From positions 323,304-387,303 of the forward strand of contig DF820465.1 of the NCBI GenBank assembly GCA_000739535.1: a stretch of 64,000 nt of DNA, read 5' to 3'. Below the pieces are notes generated by a model that did not search any database, was not told the origin of the DNA, and saw only the letters and a program-made list of their open reading frames with translations. Source of the DNA: Candidatus Vecturithrix granuli (GTDB taxonomy: Bacteria; Moduliflexota; Moduliflexia; Moduliflexales; Moduliflexaceae). Positions 1-8,970 of the stretch are shown here, piece by piece. Position 1 is the stretch's first letter, and the number at the start of each line of letters is the position of its first letter. Made by a program: the position numbers and the translations under genes.

Positions 1-161
1 TGACAAGTTGAGCTGGAGTGTCAAAGCCTGATGGCGGAACTACGAGCTTCTCATAAGTTTTGTATTTAAAGCTTGACTTTTCACAGCAGGTTTTTTATTG
101 ATTTAGCTTTTCATGGGACACCGTTAAATAGTGATTCTAGAGATATTCGAGGTGTAAGAAG

Positions 162-1937
162 ATGTGGAAGAGAACCCATTATTGTACTGAAGTGAGTAAA
201 CAAGACGTCAATTCTGAAGTTGTTCTTTGTGGATGGGTCAACCGGCGCCGAGATCACGGAGGGATTATTTTCGTTGATCTGCGAGATCGGACAGGGTTGG
301 TTCAGATTGTCTTTAATCCGGAAGTTGATACGATCAGCCATAGCGAAGCGCAGAAAATTCGCTCGGAATTTGTAATCTGCGCCAAAGGGAGGGTTGAATT
401 ACGTCCGGCAGAGATGATCAATCCGAATTTGCCGACCGGTGAGATTGAGGTGTTCGTAACCGAATTTGAAATTCTGAGTGAGGCTGATACCCCTCCATTT
501 CCAATAGAAGATGAGGTCTCTGCCAATGAGGAACTGCGGTTGAAATATCGTTTTCTGGATTTACGGCGTCCGCGATTGCAACACAATTTATTCACGCGGC
601 ATAAAGTGTACCAAATCGTTCGGAATTATCTTTCCGAAAGTGGCTATATTGAACTTGAAACGCCTATTCTGACCAAAAGCACTCCGGAAGGTGCGCGTGA
701 TTTTTTGGTGCCAAGCCGGATCAGTCCAGGGATGTTTTATGCTTTGCCGCAGTCGCCGCAGTTGTTTAAACAATTGCTCATGATTGCCGGATTTGACAAA
801 TACTTTCAGATTGCCAAATGCTTCCGGGATGAAGATTTACGTGCTGATCGGCAGCCAGAATTTACCCAGATTGATATTGAAACCTCCTTTATTGACCGCG
901 AACAGCTTTTTGCGGAAATGGAACAGATGGTGGCGCGGATTTTCGAACAAATCCGTAATGTCACAATTTCTACACCTTTTCCGAGGTTAACCTATCAACA
1001 GGCCATGGATCGGTATGGCGTTGATAATCCGGATTTGCGGTTTGGCCTTGAATTGGTCAATATCTCCGATCTTGTGCAGAATTCAGGCTTTCAAGTGTTT
1101 ACCGAAACGCTCCAACGCGGCGGACAGGTGAAAGGGATCAAGGTCGAACAAGGGGGCAATTTCTCACGAAAAGATATTGATCTGCTCGCCGAGGTGATCA
1201 AGCCTTATGGCGCAAAAGGTCTGGCCTGGTTTAAAGTGAGCGCAGACGAAACCTTACAATCCTCGCTCACGAAATTCTTCACGCCGGAACAGCTTGCGCA
1301 GATCAAAGAGAGATTTGGCGCGCATTCGAATGATTTGCTGCTCATCGTGGCCGACACGCCGAAAATTACTGCGGCTTCGCTTGGCAATCTTCGTAAGCAC
1401 CTGGCGCGAAAATTAAATTTGATCCAAAAAGACGACTGGCGTTTTGTGTGGATTGTCGATTTTCCTTTGTTAGAGTACGATGACGCTGAAGGACGGCTTC
1501 AAGCCGTTCACCATCCTTTTACGGCTCCGATGGATGAGGACATCGCCTTCCTCGATAGAGAACCGACTCGCGTCCGAGCCAAAGCCTACGACATGGTGCT
1601 GAATGGCTATGAAATCGGAGGGGGAAGCGTCCGAATTCACCGTCGGGAAATTCAGCAAAAAATGTTTTCACTTTTGAATATCAGCGAAGAAGAAGCCAAC
1701 GCAAAATTTGGCTTTTTGCTGCGAGCATTAGCCTATGGGGTTCCTCCGCATGGTGGGATTGCCTTCGGACTTGATCGGATTGTGATGTTGTTGTGTGAAA
1801 CAGATGCGATCCGTGACGTCATCGCTTTTCCGAAAACGCAAAAAGCCACATGTTTATTGTCAGATGCTCCTTCATCTGTGGATGTGCAACAGTTGCAGGA
1901 GCTTAAAATCAGAACGTTTCACACGACGAAAATATAA
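162..1937 (+). CDS. aspS: Aspartyl-tRNA synthetase
   Basis: Class II aminoacyl-tRNA synthetase that charges tRNA-Asp (or tRNA-Asx) with aspartate in the cytoplasm. The 591 residues match the bacterial AspRS length. An N-terminal OB-fold anticodon-binding domain (about residues 1-105, with [11 protein letters not shown]) is followed by the catalytic core: [16 protein letters not shown], the flipping-loop/motif 2 region QSPQLFKQ and [17 protein letters not shown], the bacterial GAD insertion in the middle, and motif 3 [13 protein letters not shown] near the C-terminus. The ATG is preceded by GAGGTGTAAGAAG, a reasonable ribosome site. It stands alone on the plus strand. Whether it also charges Asn-accepting tRNA cannot be told from this sequence by eye. 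Confidence 0.97.
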   Translation: MWKRTHYCTEVSKQDVNSEVVLCGWVNRRRDHGGIIFVDLRDRTGLVQIVFNPEVDTISHSEAQKIRSEFVICAKGRVELRPAEMINPNLPTGEIEVFVTEFEILSEADTPPFPIEDEVSANEELRLKYRFLDLRRPRLQHNLFTRHKVYQIVRNYLSESGYIELETPILTKSTPEGARDFLVPSRISPGMFYALPQSPQLFKQLLMIAGFDKYFQIAKCFRDEDLRADRQPEFTQIDIETSFIDREQLFAEMEQMVARIFEQIRNVTISTPFPRLTYQQAMDRYGVDNPDLRFGLELVNISDLVQNSGFQVFTETLQRGGQVKGIKVEQGGNFSRKDIDLLAEVIKPYGAKGLAWFKVSADETLQSSLTKFFTPEQLAQIKERFGAHSNDLLLIVADTPKITAASLGNLRKHLARKLNLIQKDDWRFVWIVDFPLLEYDDAEGRLQAVHHPFTAPMDEDIAFLDREPTRVRAKAYDMVLNGYEIGGGSVRIHRREIQQKMFSLLNISEEEANAKFGFLLRALAYGVPPHGGIAFGLDRIVMLLCETDAIRDVIAFPKTQKATCLLSDAPSSVDVQQLQELKIRTFHTTKI

Positions 1938-1973
1938 TTTCTTTTTTCAGATCTAAAATTTTCGTTTTTTCTG

Positions 1974-2002
1974 TTGACAAGCTATCAGGCAAAATTTAGT
2001 AT
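1974..2002 (+). promoter_or_regulatory. Sigma-70-type promoter before the LysM lipoprotein gene
   Basis: TTGACA (1974-1979) and TAGTAT (1997-2002) are separated by 17 bases, about 120 bases before the ATG at 2120. The -35 box is perfect and the -10 box matches four of six consensus bases. Seen in sequence; activity is inferred. Confidence 0.5.
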
Positions 2003-2119
2003 AAACTTGATTTGAAAATTTGCTTTTTCTGTAGGAAGCAAGATAACAGATGTCACGTCGTTTTTACGTGAAAGAAATATTAACTGACATGTTTATTTGA
2101 GGTAGTGGAGGTGTAACTT

Positions 2120-2989
2120 ATGAAATACACAAACGTTGCAATACGTTTTCTCTCTCTGACGATTATCGTCATGCTCGTCGCTTTGGCAGGATGTGCAAAG
2201 CCTCCGACAAAGGAAATGAGTGATGCGAGAATGGCTTTTCAGGCCGCAGGCGATGCTGAAGCACAGCGCTATGCTTCTGACAAATATATGAGCGCGGAAG
2301 AAGCGTTGAATCAAGCAACAGCGCTGATGGAAAGTAAAAAATACAAACAGGCGCGCGAGAAAGCGGTCGAAGCCCTGAAACTTGCTCGTGAAGCGCAGGC
2401 GAGTGCTGTGACTCAGAAAAATGCCATGAACCAGAGTGCAAAAAATTCGTATGATCGCGCTTTAGAGGCAGTGAATGCTGCCAATAGAGCCGGAGCCTAT
2501 ACGTATGCTCCGCAACTCATGGTAGATGCTCAGAAAACGTTAGAGGAAGCCAAGAAAACCTATGAAGCCGGCGATTATATTGCGGCGCAGCAGTTAGCAG
2601 AAACGGCACTGGCAAAAGCAAAACAAGCTGAAGAAGAGGCCAACCGGGTTGCCGCTGAGAAAAGCGCTGAAATGCAGACAAAAGCTCAGCAATATGCAAA
2701 GGAGATTCCAGACCCGGGCGCCACTCCGAGACCTTATCCGACAAATCATATCGTGATTAAAGGAGAGACCCTGTGGTGGATTGCTGAGTACAAACAAATT
2801 TATGACGACCCGTTCCAATGGCCGTTAATTTACAAAGCGAACCGTTCAAAGATCAAAGACCCTGATCTGATCTTCCCCGATCAAGACTTTACCATTCCTC
2901 GCACTCCCGAGGTGACGGATGGTATGATTAAAGAAGCCATCAAATTTGCGAAGACCAGAGGGGCCTGGAGCCTTCACGACGGGAAATAA
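2120..2989 (+). CDS. DUF4398/LysM-domain lipoprotein
   Basis: Predicted outer- or inner-membrane lipoprotein of 289 residues. A signal peptide ends in the lipobox LVALAGC (Cys about residue 25). Residues about 30-200 are alanine- and lysine-rich helical repeats (SDARMAFQAAGDAEAQRYA, EKAVEALKLAREAQ) typical of DUF4398 proteins. The C-terminal part (about 210-265, HIVIKGETLWWIAEY ... WPLIYKANR ... DPDLIFPDQ) is a LysM-type peptidoglycan-binding module of the kind found with PBS-lyase or OmpA partners. The likely role is anchoring or organising the envelope against peptidoglycan; this is inference from domains. A GGAGGTG ribosome site precedes the ATG, and a strong terminator follows. Confidence 0.85.
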   Translation: MKYTNVAIRFLSLTIIVMLVALAGCAKPPTKEMSDARMAFQAAGDAEAQRYASDKYMSAEEALNQATALMESKKYKQAREKAVEALKLAREAQASAVTQKNAMNQSAKNSYDRALEAVNAANRAGAYTYAPQLMVDAQKTLEEAKKTYEAGDYIAAQQLAETALAKAKQAEEEANRVAAEKSAEMQTKAQQYAKEIPDPGATPRPYPTNHIVIKGETLWWIAEYKQIYDDPFQWPLIYKANRSKIKDPDLIFPDQDFTIPRTPEVTDGMIKEAIKFAKTRGAWSLHDGK

Positions 2990-3020
2990 GCTTTAGCATT
3001 GCAAGCGAATATTGATTGAC

Positions 3021-3080
3021 AAACAACAGGGACTGAGAAGAATCAAGAGGAATCTTGTTCTTGAAGTCCCTGTTGTTTTT
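3021..3080 (+). terminator. Strong hairpin terminator after the LysM lipoprotein gene
   Basis: AAACAACAGGGACT (3021-3034) pairs perfectly with AGTCCCTGTTGTTT (3065-3078), a 14-bp stem, with further T residues downstream. It lies 32 bases after the stop codon at 2989 and just before phoH. Confidence 0.75.
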
Positions 3081-3100
3081 ATAAAGAATGCGCCTTTGTG

Positions 3101-4138
3101 ATGAGTACATGTTTTACCCACTGTAAAGGCGTACAAGAAAATCAGGTGAGTGAGACATATCAAAAAGTGATTGTTGTTCCTCCGGGCAATTTTTTGCAAA
3201 ATTTCGTGGGAAAATACGATGAAAATTTGAAATTACTCGAAGAAACGTTCAAAATTTCCCTCTCAAACCGGGGAAACGAGTTTACCTTACAAGGTGAGGA
3301 AGAGAATGTTTCGCTTGTGGAACGAATTGTCGAAGAACTGGCGTCGCTCGCGGCCCAGGGATATTTTATCGGTTCCGGCGATATTCAGGCGGCAATCCGT
3401 ATCATCTCACAGGACAGCCACGCTCATCTTACCGACGTCTATCTCCAGTCAATTCAGGTGTCTTCTCGTAAATCAGGGGTGAATCCGAAAAGTCTGGTAC
3501 AAAAGCAATATATTGAGGCCATGAAAAAATATGATCTCGTGTTTGCGATTGGCCCGGCCGGCACCGGGAAAACATATTTAGCCATGGCCATGGCGATTGC
3601 TGCTTTGCAACAAAAAGAGTGCAGCCGCATTATCCTCACTCGGCCAGCCGTCGAAGCAGGTGAACGTTTAGGATTTTTGCCCGGCGATATGTTTGAAAAA
3701 GTTAATCCGTATCTTCGTCCGTTGTACGACGCGTTGTATGATATGCTGGATATTGACCGCGCTCGCAAGCTGATTGAACGCGGATTAATTGAAATCGCCC
3801 CGATAGCCTTTATGCGAGGCCGAACTTTAAATGATTCATTTATTATTTTAGATGAAGCCCAGAACACCACGGCTGAGCAAATGAAGATGTTTTTAACGCG
3901 CCTCGGTTATAATTCCCAAGCGGTTGTGACCGGCGACATTACCCAGATCGACCTGCCGGCGGATCGTACATCAGGCTTGAAGCACGTCCAAACCATCCTG
4001 AAAGATATCGAAGGCATCAAATTTGTGTATTTTTCAAAAAAGGATGTGGTGCGCCATAAACTTGTTCAAGATATTGTGGATGCTTATGATCGCGCCGATG
4101 CTCGCAAGAAAAACCATGCGCCTGCTGAATCGGCGTGA
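3101..4138 (+). CDS. phoH: PhoH family ATPase (YbeZ-like)
   Basis: Cytoplasmic P-loop ATPase of the PhoH/YbeZ family, linked to RNA metabolism and acting with YbeY in rRNA maturation. Walker A GPAGTGKT lies at about residue 150 and Walker B/DEAQNTT about 250, in a PhoH domain of about 200 residues behind an N-terminal KH-like part. About 345 residues, normal for the family. The start is uncertain: GTG 3098, ATG 3101 and GTG 3146 (giving SETYQKVIVVPP) are all in frame and none has a strong Shine-Dalgarno sequence. The order phoH-ybeY-corC is the conserved ybeZ-ybeY-ybeX arrangement, which supports all three calls. A palindromic repeat separates it from ybeY. Confidence 0.93.
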   Translation: MSTCFTHCKGVQENQVSETYQKVIVVPPGNFLQNFVGKYDENLKLLEETFKISLSNRGNEFTLQGEEENVSLVERIVEELASLAAQGYFIGSGDIQAAIRIISQDSHAHLTDVYLQSIQVSSRKSGVNPKSLVQKQYIEAMKKYDLVFAIGPAGTGKTYLAMAMAIAALQQKECSRIILTRPAVEAGERLGFLPGDMFEKVNPYLRPLYDALYDMLDIDRARKLIERGLIEIAPIAFMRGRTLNDSFIILDEAQNTTAEQMKMFLTRLGYNSQAVVTGDITQIDLPADRTSGLKHVQTILKDIEGIKFVYFSKKDVVRHKLVQDIVDAYDRADARKKNHAPAESA

Positions 4139-4140
4139 AT

Positions 4141-4280
4141 TCAGTGTTCAGTAGTCAGTGAGTAGTGATCAGTGAGCAGTAGTCAGTAATCAGTTCACTC
4201 ATCAGTGAACACTGACCACCGAGCACTGCTCACTGATCACTGACTACTGATCACGGAACACTGATTACTGATTACTGAAT
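4141..4280. repeat. Long imperfect inverted repeat of CAGTAATCAGT-type words
   Basis: About 140 bases built almost entirely from the word AGT-CAGT and its complement (left half TCAGTGTTCAGTAGTCAGTG, right half ending CACTGATTACTG). The halves fold back on each other, for example GATCAGTGAGCAGT with ACTGCTCACTGATC. It fills the whole gap between phoH and ybeY and runs right up to the ybeY ATG. A second copy lies at 52783-52871. Confidence 0.85.
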
Positions 4281-4745
4281 ATGGATGTGTTAATTAGCGA
4301 TTTACAAGATAAAATCCCGGTCGATCTTACTGTTTTAAAACAGATGGCGTTAACCATTTTAGCGCACTTGCAATGCGACTCGCGCTGTGAATTGAGCGTC
4401 GCTCTGGTTGACGATCAGGAAATGCAGCGTCTGAATCGAGAATATCGGGGGATTGACCACAGCACTGATGTGTTATCCTTTGCCCTGCAAGAAGCGCAAG
4501 AACCGTCACTGATTCCTGCACCTTCCGATGAATCTGATTGGCCGATCATGCTAGGCGATGTAATTCTGTCCACAGAGACCACGCAGCGCCAGGCCCGGGA
4601 ACATGGACACTCCTTTGAGCGCGAACTCTATTTCCTCGTCATTCATGGCATTCTCCACCTGATCGGGCACGACCATCACACTGACGAAGAAGCCCGAATT
4701 ATGGAAGATCTGGAACAAACCTTGTTAAGTAAACTTACGCTTTAG
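4281..4745 (+). CDS. ybeY: Endoribonuclease YbeY (rRNA maturation factor)
   Basis: Zinc-dependent single-strand endoribonuclease needed for 16S rRNA 3' maturation and ribosome quality control. 154 residues, the family size. The signature HGILHLIGHDH near residues 119-129 supplies the three zinc-binding histidines, and NREYRGIDHSTDVLSF is the conserved upstream block. The ATG comes immediately after the palindromic repeat, and no Shine-Dalgarno sequence is visible, so translation may depend on the fold of the repeat or be weak. Middle gene of the phoH-ybeY-corC set. Confidence 0.96.
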   Translation: MDVLISDLQDKIPVDLTVLKQMALTILAHLQCDSRCELSVALVDDQEMQRLNREYRGIDHSTDVLSFALQEAQEPSLIPAPSDESDWPIMLGDVILSTETTQRQAREHGHSFERELYFLVIHGILHLIGHDHHTDEEARIMEDLEQTLLSKLTL

Positions 4746-4798
4746 TTGCGATGAATCCTGCTCCTTGAATAGGAGGAAGATTCATCGTATAACCAAAT

Positions 4799-5680
4799 AT
4801 GTTGATTGCCTTCATGGATTACCCCCTGTACCTGGTGGGATCGTTTTTATGCCTTTTTCTCGTTGTGCTTGTTTCATTCTGGTCCCACAGAAAACACACG
4901 ATCCCTTCTTCTCAAACGGTCTCGTCAAACATTGATTCTGATGCGAATTCTTCCTCACTCGACGAAGAAGAACAAAAACTCATCCAGAATATCAAAGAAT
5001 TTCAGGATGGAATTGTCCGCGAAGTCATGATCCCTCGCATCGACATGATCGCGGTCGAAGAATCAACCCCTCTGCACGATTTTCGCTTATTAGCTGTTGA
5101 AAAAGGCCATTCCCGCATTCCTGTATATAAAGACACAATTGATCATATTGTCGGCGTCGCGTATGTCAAAGATATGCTACGTTACTGGGATACTGACGAA
5201 TCCACCATTACCGTCGCGGCCTTTATGCGTCCACCCTATTTTGTACCTGAAACCAAAAATATCGGAGACTTACTGCACGAATTCCAAGCGAAAAAAGTCC
5301 ACATTGCCGTGGCCATTGATGAATATGGCGGTACCGCTGGAATTGTGACCATTGAAGATTTACTTGAAGTCATTTTCGGCGATATTGTTGACGAACATGA
5401 CGAAGAAGAAGAAGCATTGATCAAGGTGATTGATGAAAATACGCTTGAAGTAAGTGCTAAGGCCGGAATTGACGAACTTGAAGAGTATGTCGGCGAATTG
5501 GTGATCGAACAGCAGGACTTTGATACTGTCGGTGGCCTTCTGTTTGCGATTCTTGGCGACATTCCCGAAGAGAACAAAACTGTTGAATTTCAGCATCTGC
5601 GTTTCACCATTCTCAAAGCCGACCGGCAACGTATCTTGCAAGTCAAAGTCGAATGGAATGTGGAACCCGTTGTATCGTAA
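4799..5680 (+). CDS. CorC/HlyC-type transporter-associated CBS protein (YbeX-like)
   Basis: 293-residue protein with one N-terminal membrane segment (about residues 8-28), a paired CBS domain (from about 75, VREVMIPRIDMIAV, then HIAVAIDEYGGTAGIVTIEDLLEVIFGDI) and a C-terminal CorC_HlyC domain (about 215-290, DFDTVGGLLFAILGDIPE). The family is linked to magnesium/cobalt efflux and, as YbeX, to ribosome maturation with YbeY and YbeZ. The position directly after ybeY supports the YbeX role. AGGAGGAAG lies at 4771, about 20 bases before the ATG, so the in-frame ATG at 4814 (MDYPLY) is an alternative start. Confidence 0.88.
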   Translation: MLIAFMDYPLYLVGSFLCLFLVVLVSFWSHRKHTIPSSQTVSSNIDSDANSSSLDEEEQKLIQNIKEFQDGIVREVMIPRIDMIAVEESTPLHDFRLLAVEKGHSRIPVYKDTIDHIVGVAYVKDMLRYWDTDESTITVAAFMRPPYFVPETKNIGDLLHEFQAKKVHIAVAIDEYGGTAGIVTIEDLLEVIFGDIVDEHDEEEEALIKVIDENTLEVSAKAGIDELEEYVGELVIEQQDFDTVGGLLFAILGDIPEENKTVEFQHLRFTILKADRQRILQVKVEWNVEPVVS

Positions 5681-5755
5681 TACGCCTGCCTGCCATATTC
5701 ACGTGTCGCAGAGAACTAACTTCTGTCAATTCTGAGTGTTGCACGTATTTTTTTC

Positions 5756-5784
5756 TTGACGATCTTCAGTGAGTAAGTTATGGT
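5756..5784 (+). promoter_or_regulatory. Promoter of the five-gene membrane operon
   Basis: TTGACG (5756-5761) and TATGGT (5779-5784) with exactly 17 bases between them, about 97 bases before the first gene of the cluster at 5882. No other promoter-like site was noticed up to 8685. Confidence 0.5.
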
Positions 5785-5881
5785 TTAGCAGAATTTTGTT
5801 TTTCTTTCTAAACACTCGACAGAAAAGATAACCCCTCGGATCTTATGATCGATTGAATTTCAAGGCAAGGAGGGTAAGAAC

Positions 5882-6481
5882 ATGTTGTTATTCCAGATCG
5901 CTCAACAGAGTCTTCTTGGCAGCATTGTGAGTCCTTTTATTCGCATAATACGATTCATTGGTTCATTGTTGCTAAAAATTCTTCTGTTCCCCTATTATCT
6001 TGTAAAATATCTTGTGCTTGGCATATTGAAAATTATTTCGTGGTTACTCCCCGATTTTTACGAAGAAAATCTTATTCATTCCTTTAAAGGCTTGTTGTGT
6101 GCGTTTAAAATATTTTTTATTATTTTAACAGGTCTGATAGTCATGGTCTTAGTGCCTCTGCACTTTCTGCCATTGCTCGCGTCGCATGGCATTCTGGCGA
6201 CAAAATTCTCTTATCAATTCGACCTTGTCCAGGCATTAATATTGATGGTAAAAACCTTTACCATTACAGAAGTGCTTATTTTGGGGATACTGCTTGTTGG
6301 GTTTGTATTGTCTTTCGCGCTTGCATTTATCTTTATTACCACCTATTCTCCTTTGAAAGAATTTGTTGAGTTTGCAAGTGAAATTATAGAAGATCGGTTA
6401 ATACTCATTCTTATGTTCTTGTTCTCTCTTGTCATTTTTGGAGTACTCTATCTCTTACTTATAGGAAAGATTCCTTGGTAG
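5882..6481 (+). CDS. Unrecognised multi-pass membrane protein, operon gene 1
   Basis: 199 residues, very hydrophobic, with about five predicted membrane segments (around residues 15-55, 70-100, 112-135, 133-155 and 172-195). The N-terminal quarter alternates bulky hydrophobic stretches with single basic residues (RIIRFIGSLLLKILLF), which suggests membrane-interface helices. No family recognised. AAGGAGGGTAAGAAC before the ATG is a very good ribosome site. It heads a tight run of five plus-strand genes (gaps of 16-37 bases), so it probably shares function with them. It could be a small channel, an assembly factor or a holin-like protein; the sequence does not decide. Confidence 0.75.
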   Translation: MLLFQIAQQSLLGSIVSPFIRIIRFIGSLLLKILLFPYYLVKYLVLGILKIISWLLPDFYEENLIHSFKGLLCAFKIFFIILTGLIVMVLVPLHFLPLLASHGILATKFSYQFDLVQALILMVKTFTITEVLILGILLVGFVLSFALAFIFITTYSPLKEFVEFASEIIEDRLILILMFLFSLVIFGVLYLLLIGKIPW

Positions 6482-6497
6482 AGAAAGAAAAAGCATT

Positions 6498-6719
6498 ATG
6501 ATGGATTCTCATAAAACATTTCCGTGGTATTTGAGCGTCATGTATCTTCTTCCTGTCTTGCTTTGCATAACAATCACTCTGACAATGGTGATCAGATATA
6601 CCAAAACCGCCTCTCCTCAAGTTTCGATCGCTGAATCGGAATTGAGAGAGGAAACAGCGCGAGCCGATGAAATTCTTCGAGAACAGCAAGCACAAGATGA
6701 AGCAGAGTTGTCAAAATAA
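6498..6719 (+). CDS. Small single-span membrane protein, operon gene 2
   Basis: 73 residues: a short N-terminus, one membrane helix at about residues 10-32 (YLSVMYLLPVLLCITITLTM), then a charged Glu/Ala/Arg-rich helical tail (SELREETARADEILREQQ) likely to form a coiled coil. No family recognised. Two consecutive ATG codons (6498, 6501) are available; GAGAAAGAAAAAGC upstream is a weak ribosome site. It lies 16 bases after gene 1, so translational coupling is plausible. The layout of one helix plus a coiled-coil tail suggests a partner or scaffold subunit. Confidence 0.65.
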   Translation: MMDSHKTFPWYLSVMYLLPVLLCITITLTMVIRYTKTASPQVSIAESELREETARADEILREQQAQDEAELSK

Positions 6720-6756
6720 CCTGTAAATCCACCAGGATTCATTGGAGGTGTCTCCT

Positions 6757-7170
6757 ATGAAAAAATTTTTCGGTTTTTTAGTCCACCTTTTTATAATTCT
6801 CCTGGAACTGGCGATTTGTGCGTTTCTGGTGTTTTACCTGATTTCACATCCAATTATAAAGCAAGATGGTGACTCTATTATGGAAACAAGATCGCCTAAT
6901 TCGCCTGATTCGTCCGGTTCATCTGATTTGCCGACCGGTTCGACACGTTTGATCGCAGCGCGTCCGGTCCAGGCATCGTTGTATATTCCCCCGGTCATCT
7001 GGGTTCCGGAATATTTTGCCCCGGAAAAACAGTGGGGGTATGACCGGGTCTATTCTTGCACCAGATTAGAGCGAGTCCCCGGATTTTGGCATATACCCGG
7101 TTCACAACCGCCAATATCCCCGCATTTTCCCATGTATATTTTTGATGAGTGTACAATGCGATACTTTTAA
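6757..7170 (+). CDS. Single-span protein with proline-rich extracytoplasmic part, operon gene 3
   Basis: 137 residues from ATG 6757, which has GGAGGTG five bases upstream; a TTG at 6742 in the same frame would overlap that ribosome site and is rejected. One N-terminal membrane helix or signal anchor (about residues 4-27, FLVHLFIILLELAICAFLVF), then a low-complexity Ser/Pro/Asp linker (PNSPDSSGSSDLP), then a Pro/Tyr/Trp-rich C-terminus (PPVIWVPEYFAPEKQWGYDR) with two cysteines. The tail probably faces the periplasm. No family recognised. Confidence 0.65.
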   Translation: MKKFFGFLVHLFIILLELAICAFLVFYLISHPIIKQDGDSIMETRSPNSPDSSGSSDLPTGSTRLIAARPVQASLYIPPVIWVPEYFAPEKQWGYDRVYSCTRLERVPGFWHIPGSQPPISPHFPMYIFDECTMRYF

Positions 7171-7203
7171 AAACACGACGATTTCGAGGGAAAGATACGC
7201 CCT

Positions 7204-7992
7204 ATGACTCCAATGATGTATGTTGTCTTAGTTGCTGTAGCTGCTGTAGCTGCTATTTGTTTCTTGGCAATTCTGGCCGCCATACCTATGGCTCCGGTAC
7301 AACGCTTAATGATGTATGTCACGCCAACCTGGCTGCTCAATATTATGTGCTTCTTCTGCCCGAAAACAGTAATTGGATTGTTGTGCCATTGGCTGAATGA
7401 AAAAAATCCGGATCTCGGTGAGAGAGGACTTGCGCCGCGACGGATTAATCCCGTGCCTGTCTCCAAAAAAATGTCGAAGCTTTCGGTATTGGGCATCTTA
7501 TATCTGCTGAGGCAGGATGAGAGTTTATGGAAATTTTTTGCTCCTAACCCGAAAGGGGGTAAGGTGATTAACTTGCAACCCTTGCCGTATATTTTGCTTG
7601 AATTGATGTTTGATTTGGGCGGTCCGGAAGGTCGTGAAAAAGTATCTAAAGTGATTCAAAAATGCCGCATGACTCTTGGGGGCGTGAAACAAACAGAGAT
7701 TTTGCAAAATTTCAAGGTTGATAATGTGATTGAACTTTTTGAAATGTTTCCCCCTGGTGAAGTTAATATGTGTCTTAAAAATCAGCGGTCCGCAGAAGTT
7801 GTCGCATTCTGGCTCTATCACTGGGATCTCAGAAAACAAAAAGCTGAAGCGCCTATCATCTCACCCTATTGGATTGGTCAACTTCCCGCAAATCAGGCAT
7901 CTGAAGTCCAAAGAGCACTGGGTCATACAGAATTGAGAGGAGAAGGGAGAAGAGACCTGTATAAATTTCATGATGTGCATTACCAATTGTAA
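7204..7992 (+). CDS. Unrecognised membrane-anchored protein, operon gene 4
   Basis: 262 residues. An N-terminal membrane helix (about residues 5-30, VVLVAVAAVAAICFLAILAA; its codons form a short GTAGCTGCT-type repeat in the DNA) and perhaps a second hydrophobic stretch (about 36-62, with cysteines in IMCFFCPKTVIGLLCHWL) precede a soluble part of about 190 residues with no recognised family. The soluble part has clear predicted helices (LGILYLLRQDESLWKFF, LPYILLELMFDLGG). It lies 33 bases after gene 3 and 27 before the pentapeptide gene. Confidence 0.7.
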   Translation: MTPMMYVVLVAVAAVAAICFLAILAAIPMAPVQRLMMYVTPTWLLNIMCFFCPKTVIGLLCHWLNEKNPDLGERGLAPRRINPVPVSKKMSKLSVLGILYLLRQDESLWKFFAPNPKGGKVINLQPLPYILLELMFDLGGPEGREKVSKVIQKCRMTLGGVKQTEILQNFKVDNVIELFEMFPPGEVNMCLKNQRSAEVVAFWLYHWDLRKQKAEAPIISPYWIGQLPANQASEVQRALGHTELRGEGRRDLYKFHDVHYQL

Positions 7993-8019
7993 AAAATCGC
8001 TGATTTAAGGAAAAAACCT

Positions 8020-8685
8020 ATGTCCACAGAAGAAACATATACGGTGCAGGACGTCCTTAACTGGCTGGAGGATGGAGAGTCGCTTGAAGAAGCAGATTTA
8101 AGCGGAAGCCAACTGCAAAGAATCAATCTTTCGGGAAAAAATCTCACAGGAGCAAGTTTACGAGGAGCCGATTTATCAAAAGCCATCCTGGCAGGAACGA
8201 ATTTAAAAAACGCCAATTTGAGAGAAGCGATCTTATCAGAAGCCGATCTTTCAGGAGCGAACCTGAGTAATGCAGATTTAAGCGCGGCAATTTTAGTCAG
8301 AACAAACCTGAGCAAAGCATGTTTGCAGGATGCTAAATTAGTCCAGGCCTCTCTGAAATCCGCACAGCTTGCCGGCGCAGATTTTACCAGTGCAGATATT
8401 CAAGACGCCAACTTATTCGGAGCACTGGGATTAGCCTCAGCAAAGTTACAGGGAGCGAAGAATTTGGGCAGAGCAATGTTGAATTATCCCGGATTAGGTA
8501 AACCTGTTGTCTTTAACTTTTTCAAAACCTCCTGGACTGAATTTGTTCCATCTCCCAAAAAGATCATTCTGGCCCCGTTTCGTTGGCTGTTTACACTTCT
8601 GCGCTGGCTCTTCACGCCATTCATCTGGCTGTTCCGCGTGGCGCGAAACCTGCACCCGTTTCGAAAAAAACAACGCAGCAGTTAA
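8020..8685 (+). CDS. Pentapeptide-repeat protein with aromatic/basic tail, operon gene 5
   Basis: 221 residues. Residues about 25-150 are tandem pentapeptide repeats of the A(D/N)LXX type (GADLS, GANLS, NADLS, GADFT), which fold as a right-handed quadrilateral beta-helix. The last 60 residues differ: a strongly basic, tryptophan-rich stretch with a repeated RWLF word (RWLFTLLRWLFTPFIWLF) ending in RKKQRSS, probably a membrane-interface hairpin. An acidic N-terminus (TVQDVLNWLEDGESLEEADL) resembles the small helical leader seen in other pentapeptide proteins. Some family members mimic DNA or bind topoisomerase; the membrane tail and the neighbouring membrane genes argue for an envelope scaffold here. 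Both ideas are inference. Confidence 0.85.
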   Translation: MSTEETYTVQDVLNWLEDGESLEEADLSGSQLQRINLSGKNLTGASLRGADLSKAILAGTNLKNANLREAILSEADLSGANLSNADLSAAILVRTNLSKACLQDAKLVQASLKSAQLAGADFTSADIQDANLFGALGLASAKLQGAKNLGRAMLNYPGLGKPVVFNFFKTSWTEFVPSPKKIILAPFRWLFTLLRWLFTPFIWLFRVARNLHPFRKKQRSS

Positions 8686-8970
8686 GCCTTCCATTTTGCT
8701 ACGTCGTTTCCTTAACCTCGCCTTTTTCATTGTTGTTCCCCGGCCAGGTTTCTTGTTTCTTGCGCGACTTGAAACTGTACCGATTCAATTGGTCTGGTGA
8801 AAAAATACAAGATAATTCTCCTTGACAAAACTTCTTCACTACACCATAAGAAAGATTATCCGGCACTATTATCACGATATTTCCTCAATCAACTTCAAGA
8901 TGATTGAGATATACTTTGTATTAGCGACATTGTCAAGACAGAACCCTCAAATTTTCATGAAAGAGGTTCG

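Noticed and set aside
4141..4280. CRISPR-like array
   Set aside because: Repeated words have no constant length or unique spacers; it is a single inverted structure.
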